A stretch of 64,000 bases of DNA, taken from the NCBI RefSeq assembly GCF_014637795.1, contig NZ_BMFD01000006.1, forward strand, positions 1 to 64,000. The letters are read 5' to 3'. A program made the position numbers and the translations under genes. Shown piece by piece: positions 60,431-64,000 of the stretch. Numbering within the stretch: the first letter of the stretch is position 1; each line of letters opens with the position of its first letter. The stretch is from Belliella aquatica (GTDB lineage Bacteria; Bacteroidota; Bacteroidia; Cytophagales; Cyclobacteriaceae). The notes under the pieces are model-generated. The model did no database searches. It was not told the DNA's origin and was given only the letters and a program-made list of their open reading frames with translations.

Positions 60431-61169
60431 TCAATCCCTCTAAAACCCCAACAGCCCTTTTACCCGCCAACTCATTCATTTTCCCATTGACCTCCTGCAA
60501 AAAGACAATCCCCATCACTACAAATAACACCTCCTCGCTTTGCAGCGCGTTGCCTAGGTCCATTTCCACCACTCCATTCAAGTCAAGAGAGGCACCTAAT
60601 TCAAAAGTATCACCTTGGTACTCCTGATAACCTACTTTTTCATTGACTTCATGAAGCCTACACCAAAGTAAATCTACTCTATAATGCGTAGCTCCTCCAG
60701 GAGTAGTCTTTCTATCCATAGCTCCAATCCTACTAAAGTCAACTTGAACTATTTGACCTTGACGAGCAACATCAGGTAAGTTTGCGATCAGACTTCTTAA
60801 AGAAGTAGCTTCAAAATCGAATCCTCTCATTAAATCCAAATTGCCTAATCGCAACCTTCTTTCTCCATATACACTGACAGGATCAGACTGAACCACTTTG
60901 TGCATTTTTGAAGTCAACCTTCCATGTAAACCATCATGCCTCCCAGGATTTAAAAGACCTATACAAGAGCGAGATAGTTTAGCAGCAAATTTTGAAGCAT
61001 GACCAAATTCAGAACTCACCCTTCTAGAGTTTTCAAATTCTGGACCTTCCTTTAATCTTTTCTTACTGATGCTTCCTTTTGACCTAGAGTAAAACTTTCC
61101 ATTTCTCTTGTAGAAGATAACGTTTCCCATTGTTCCTTCTAGCGTTAATGATCCTGTTTGCTTAGCCAT
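60423..61169 (-). CDS. Conserved Bacteroidota hypothetical protein
   Basis: A 248-residue soluble protein. The start TGSLTLEGTMGNVIFYKRNGKFYSR-like pattern (Gly-x-hydrophobic strand, then FYK and a basic segment with SRRVSSEFGHASKFAAKL) is one I associate with a frequent uncharacterised family of Bacteroidota. No signal peptide or membrane helix. Upstream lie four 11-bp repeats (61244-61287). Function unknown. Confidence 0.72.
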   Translation of the reverse strand: MAKQTGSLTLEGTMGNVIFYKRNGKFYSRSKGSISKKRLKEGPEFENSRRVSSEFGHASKFAAKLSRSCIGLLNPGRHDGLHGRLTSKMHKVVQSDPVSVYGERRLRLGNLDLMRGFDFEATSLRSLIANLPDVARQGQIVQVDFSRIGAMDRKTTPGGATHYRVDLLWCRLHEVNEKVGYQEYQGDTFELGASLDLNGVVEMDLGNALQSEEVLFVVMGIVFLQEVNGKMNELAGKRAVGVLEGLKG

Positions 61170-61243
61170 AATTTCTTAGTGTTTGGTTAGACTCTAAAGT
61201 AATGATAATCTGTTGCTTATCCTATACAAACACGGATTAACAT

Positions 61244-61287
61244 CGTATCAAGTCCGTATCAACGCCATATCAAACGCATATCAAACA
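61244..61287. repeat. Four tandem 11-bp repeats (yATATCAA type)
   Basis: Consecutive 11-mers CGTATCAAGTC, CGTATCAACGC, CATATCAAACG and CATATCAAACA lie 75 bp upstream of the hypothetical gene start at 61169. The period equals about one helical turn, so a protein could bind all four on one face. The rest of 61288-61609 shows no gene. Confidence 0.7.
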
Positions 61288-61609
61288 TATATTTAATTAA
61301 ATATCAACTAGACATAAAGCCCTATTTGAGCGGTTATAAAGGTATTTCTAAGATGATTCTGTTTAGAATGTTAAGCTTTGAGGAAAGTAGTTACTATTAA
61401 AAAAATATGTTAAATATTGGTTATTAACATGATATAGTAGCTATGTCAAATAAACGAATTACTAATCGACCGATAACTATTTTCCTTACATATCTGATTT
61501 TTTAAAAGTAGCTATTAAAAATAATGCAAATACTATATTTTGAAGCCGTTGTGGTCCCTCGTCCCTCTAGTTCAAGTCTACAGCCTTTAATCCCAAACAC
61601 CATAAAAGT

Positions 61610-61672
61610 AACCAATGATCACATTGCACAAAGTTCCTTTCAATCAACCGTGGACAGTTGACAGTCGACCGA
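61610..61672 (+). repeat. Interspersed intergenic repeat, partial copy 6
   Basis: AGTAACCAATGATCACATTG and CAATCAACCGTGGACAGTTGAC align with the middle of copy 3 (50750-50812). Only the central part is left; it ends next to the stop of the broken T9SS gene. Confidence 0.55.
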
Positions 61673-61673
61673 A

Positions 61674-64000
61674 TTACTTCTTAAGAATTTTGATATGCTC
61701 TATTTGCTTACCCCATTGAATTTCTACCACAAATACACCTTTGGGAACTCGCGTAATAAGCTGTGACAGAGAATCATTCATTTCTCTTTCTGATCTTACA
61801 GTCCTAGATTGGGTGATTAGATTTGGGTGAATAATTCTAAAGGTAATTTGCTCTTCTGCATACTGTCCTCTATCGACAAGCGCAATTTTCAATTGTTCAC
61901 CTGTAGTTGGATTTGGGTAGGCACGCCAAGTCCCTTTACTTGTATGAACTTGTGGGATATTTACCCCTACGGTTTTACTATATGCATAAGAACCTGAGAA
62001 ATCAACTTGCTTAATTCTGTAATAAGCCATCGAGCCTATTAGCGGTAATTCCATATCTGTAAAGGAGTAATCCGATCGATCGTCTGAGTAACCAACACCC
62101 TCAATTTCTCCTATTTTCTCAAAATTTTTGACATTATCAATGGATCTTTCCACTTAAAAATGCGAATTTTCCCACTCCTTCGCTGTCGCCCAGGAGATCT
62201 GAGAAGTTCTTGATTCTTGTAAAAAGGTAGCATTAATATCAAGGAATTCTACTGGAAGGATTTTGAAGGTTTCGTATCTGATAATTACAATACCTGAACC
62301 ACCGTTTCCACCCGCCCTATCTCTTCCTCCAGCTCCTCCACCTCCACTACCAGTGTTTGGTGTTCCATTTTGAGCTACTAAGGAATTATTTCCACCGTTT
62401 CCTCCACCTCCATTTCCTCCATTTCCTGAATTATTTGAACCTCCGGCGCCACCACCGCCTCCAGCTGCGAATCTCCTACTAATTCCTGTTATATTCGTCC
62501 CGATTCCATCTCCTCCATGACCCCCATCATCTCCATCTTCACCCTCTTCATCTGCACCACCTCCACCGCCTCCAAATTGATTAGTGGAATTTCTATCTGA
62601 TTCAGAATCTCCTCCATCATTACCTTCTTCATCGCCATCACCACCATCACCATCATTACCATTCGATTGAGCTCCTGCTCCTCCACCAGAAGATTGATTA
62701 TTCCCGTTTCTACCATCTTGATTGTTGGAAAGACCTCCAGCACCACCGCCTCCAGCCAAAAATACTGTCCCATTATCAAATGAAGAAGGTCTTCCATTTC
62801 TTTCTGGTACTGAGGTACTCGCTCCAGTTCCACCTGCTCCAATAACAATAGGATAAGATAATCCAGCGGTTAGACCTTGAGGGATACTAAAAGTTTCAAA
62901 AATAACACCCCCGCCGCCGCCTCCGCCGCCTGCTTTCCTATCATTCCCATTATTTGTTCTTCCTCCAGCACCACCGCCGCCAACAATCAGAACTTGATAC
63001 TCTGTTAAACCTTCTGGAGCCGACCATGTGTCATCACAGAAAAATGTGATTATTACAGTTTCACCATCGTTTAATGTTTGTGTAACTCTACAATTTGGAC
63101 TGCATCCGTTTGAATTCACATTAGAACTTCTATAACAAGCATTAGGCCCTATAGAACCAGACATAGAGCCAGTTCTATTTCCGTCAACATAAAATTTTGA
63201 ATTGTTTGACAGGTTTACTTGATTGTTACTGATTATTTCATGATTTCCATTGACTTGTATATAAGAATTGCCACTACCATTATATCTTCCTGAACCACTT
63301 TGAATGAAATTATTTGAAACCCGTATATCAGTTTCTCCTGAGGCATTGATTGCTCCATTTCCTAAATTCACATTATTACTTACTCTAATTAAAGAGTTAT
63401 CTACAGCATTTAAATTTCCACCACTTGTAAAGTTTAAATTTTGAGTTATAAATTCACCTGAAATATTTAATGTGGTATTGGAATTTAAAGTTGTTGTATT
63501 TAGAACTATTAGTTTTGAACCCTCTTCTACGTTAATCTGAGCATTATTGGACTGTAGGACTAAATCTCTTACGATCACAGTACTATTTCCCGTTATATCG
63601 ATTACACCACCTCTGTTAACTTGCAATGTTCCATTTGGAACATTAATTTCTCCTCCGTTATTCACATTAAAAATCACATTGTTTGGAGCAGGTAAACTTG
63701 ACCCAGCTGTATTAAATAATACATTACCTTGGAAGGTCAACCTTCCATTGATTCCATTTACATTTAAGGCTTTAAAATATCCACCTCCAAATTCCACATT
63801 TGGTTGATTGTAAAATACTTCATGATTAATATTAACATCGACTCTACAGTTTCCTGCATAATCATTAGTGCTAGGAGGTGCATTTCTTTGGAAAACACAG
63901 CCAAAAGGATTTGTTCTAGTCCAAATACCTGCATTAGTCCAATTTCCATTCTGATTGCTACTGAATGTTTGGCTAAAAGCTTTTTCTGGTAGGATTGTAT
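61674..64000 (-). pseudogene. Glycine-rich T9SS protein D, broken by a nonsense codon; 5' end outside the window
   Basis: One reading frame runs from the window edge to 61674, broken only by TAA at 62154-62156. That codon replaces Glu in the conserved HFEIERS of the shared C-terminal domain (cat-ttt-TAA-gtg-gaa-aga). The part beyond it keeps the whole sorting domain (WRAYPNPTTGEQL, end IEHIKILKK). N-terminally there are Asn-rich beta-repeats (GRLTFQGNVLF, TLNSNTTLNISGEF), then a glycine-rich domain with long G runs. The frame upstream of 63797 is open to the edge (GNWTNAGIWTRTN), so the start lies outside. As written, the product would lack its secretion signal; a sequencing error or recent mutation are both possible. 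Confidence 0.85.

Noticed and set aside
61674-62153. Separate 159-residue gene starting with GTG
   Set aside because: It is the in-frame continuation of the broken gene upstream; its first residues are the middle of the conserved HFEIERS segment and it has no signal peptide.
62290-63010. Repeated GGN codons seen as a possible repeat or CRISPR-like array
   Set aside because: Units are irregular, in frame with an Ala/Gly/Asn-rich protein, and there are no equal-length spacers.

Overview
The window looks like chromosomal DNA of a Bacteroidota (Cytophagales-type) bacterium, plausibly from the Algoriphagus/Belliella/Cyclobacterium group; this is inferred from gene content, not from a marker gene. 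The reasons are AT-rich DNA, several TAnnTTTG promoter boxes of the Bacteroidota type, a fused SecDF, a type III pantothenate kinase, DUF4382, DUF4221-like and YceI proteins, a TPP-riboswitch-controlled TonB-dependent receptor, and several proteins ending in a type IX secretion (T9SS) sorting domain. I saw no rRNA, tRNA or CRISPR array.

Layout. 1-2.6 kb: terminators, a small Cys-containing secreted protein with a beta-propeller lipoprotein, and YceI. 2.7-7.3 kb: housekeeping genes mazG, glmM, a cysteine desulfurase and an RsmI-like methyltransferase. 7.3-11.9 kb: two tandem paralogous ~605-residue exported proteins with a small Cys-containing secreted protein, then a small beta-barrel protein. 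12.0-13.3 kb: a Gfo/Idh/MocA oxidoreductase followed by two head-to-head copies of an intergenic repeat. 13.35-17.5 kb: a co-oriented cluster of three paralogous multi-spanning membrane proteins, a soluble protein ending in CPPEC, a decayed duplicate of that protein, a histidine kinase and a LuxR-type response regulator. 17.6-19.5 kb: a REP palindrome array around a RAYT/IS200-like Y1 transposase gene. 19.9-28.9 kb: secDF, udk, a RdgB-type NTP pyrophosphatase, a LOG-family protein, a free-methionine sulfoxide reductase, ribD and two DUF4382 lipoproteins. 29-38.9 kb: dGTPase, a DUF4221-like lipoprotein, a higBA-type toxin-antitoxin pair, DUF1569, ileS with a hairpin-rich leader, lspA, and an AAA/DUF4143 ATPase. 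38.9-44.1 kb: pnuC with a NadR-like kinase, a fatty acid desaturase, a TPP riboswitch and its TonB-dependent receptor. 44.4-51.5 kb: small hypotheticals, an SDR, a GNAT, coaX, an M23 peptidase, a universal stress protein with a cation/proton antiporter, and a DUF4168 protein. 51.6-64 kb: an accessory region of surface proteins: an LVIVD-type lipoprotein, four proteins sharing one T9SS C-terminal domain (two glycine-rich, one of these broken by a nonsense codon), a CrtO-like membrane protein and a conserved hypothetical.

The observations most worth following are: (i) the 7TM / CPPxC-protein / two-component cluster with an internal duplication and a pseudogene; (ii) a diverged ~150-bp interspersed repeat with GCGGATAATC-like ends, five near-complete copies and one fragment, mostly placed at gene ends; (iii) tandem paralogues that are nearly identical except for one replaced block; (iv) the in-frame stop exactly inside the sorting domain of a T9SS glycine-rich protein; and (v) regulatory-looking arrays upstream of ileS, the DUF4143 ATPase, the DUF4221-like gene and the 248-residue hypothetical.
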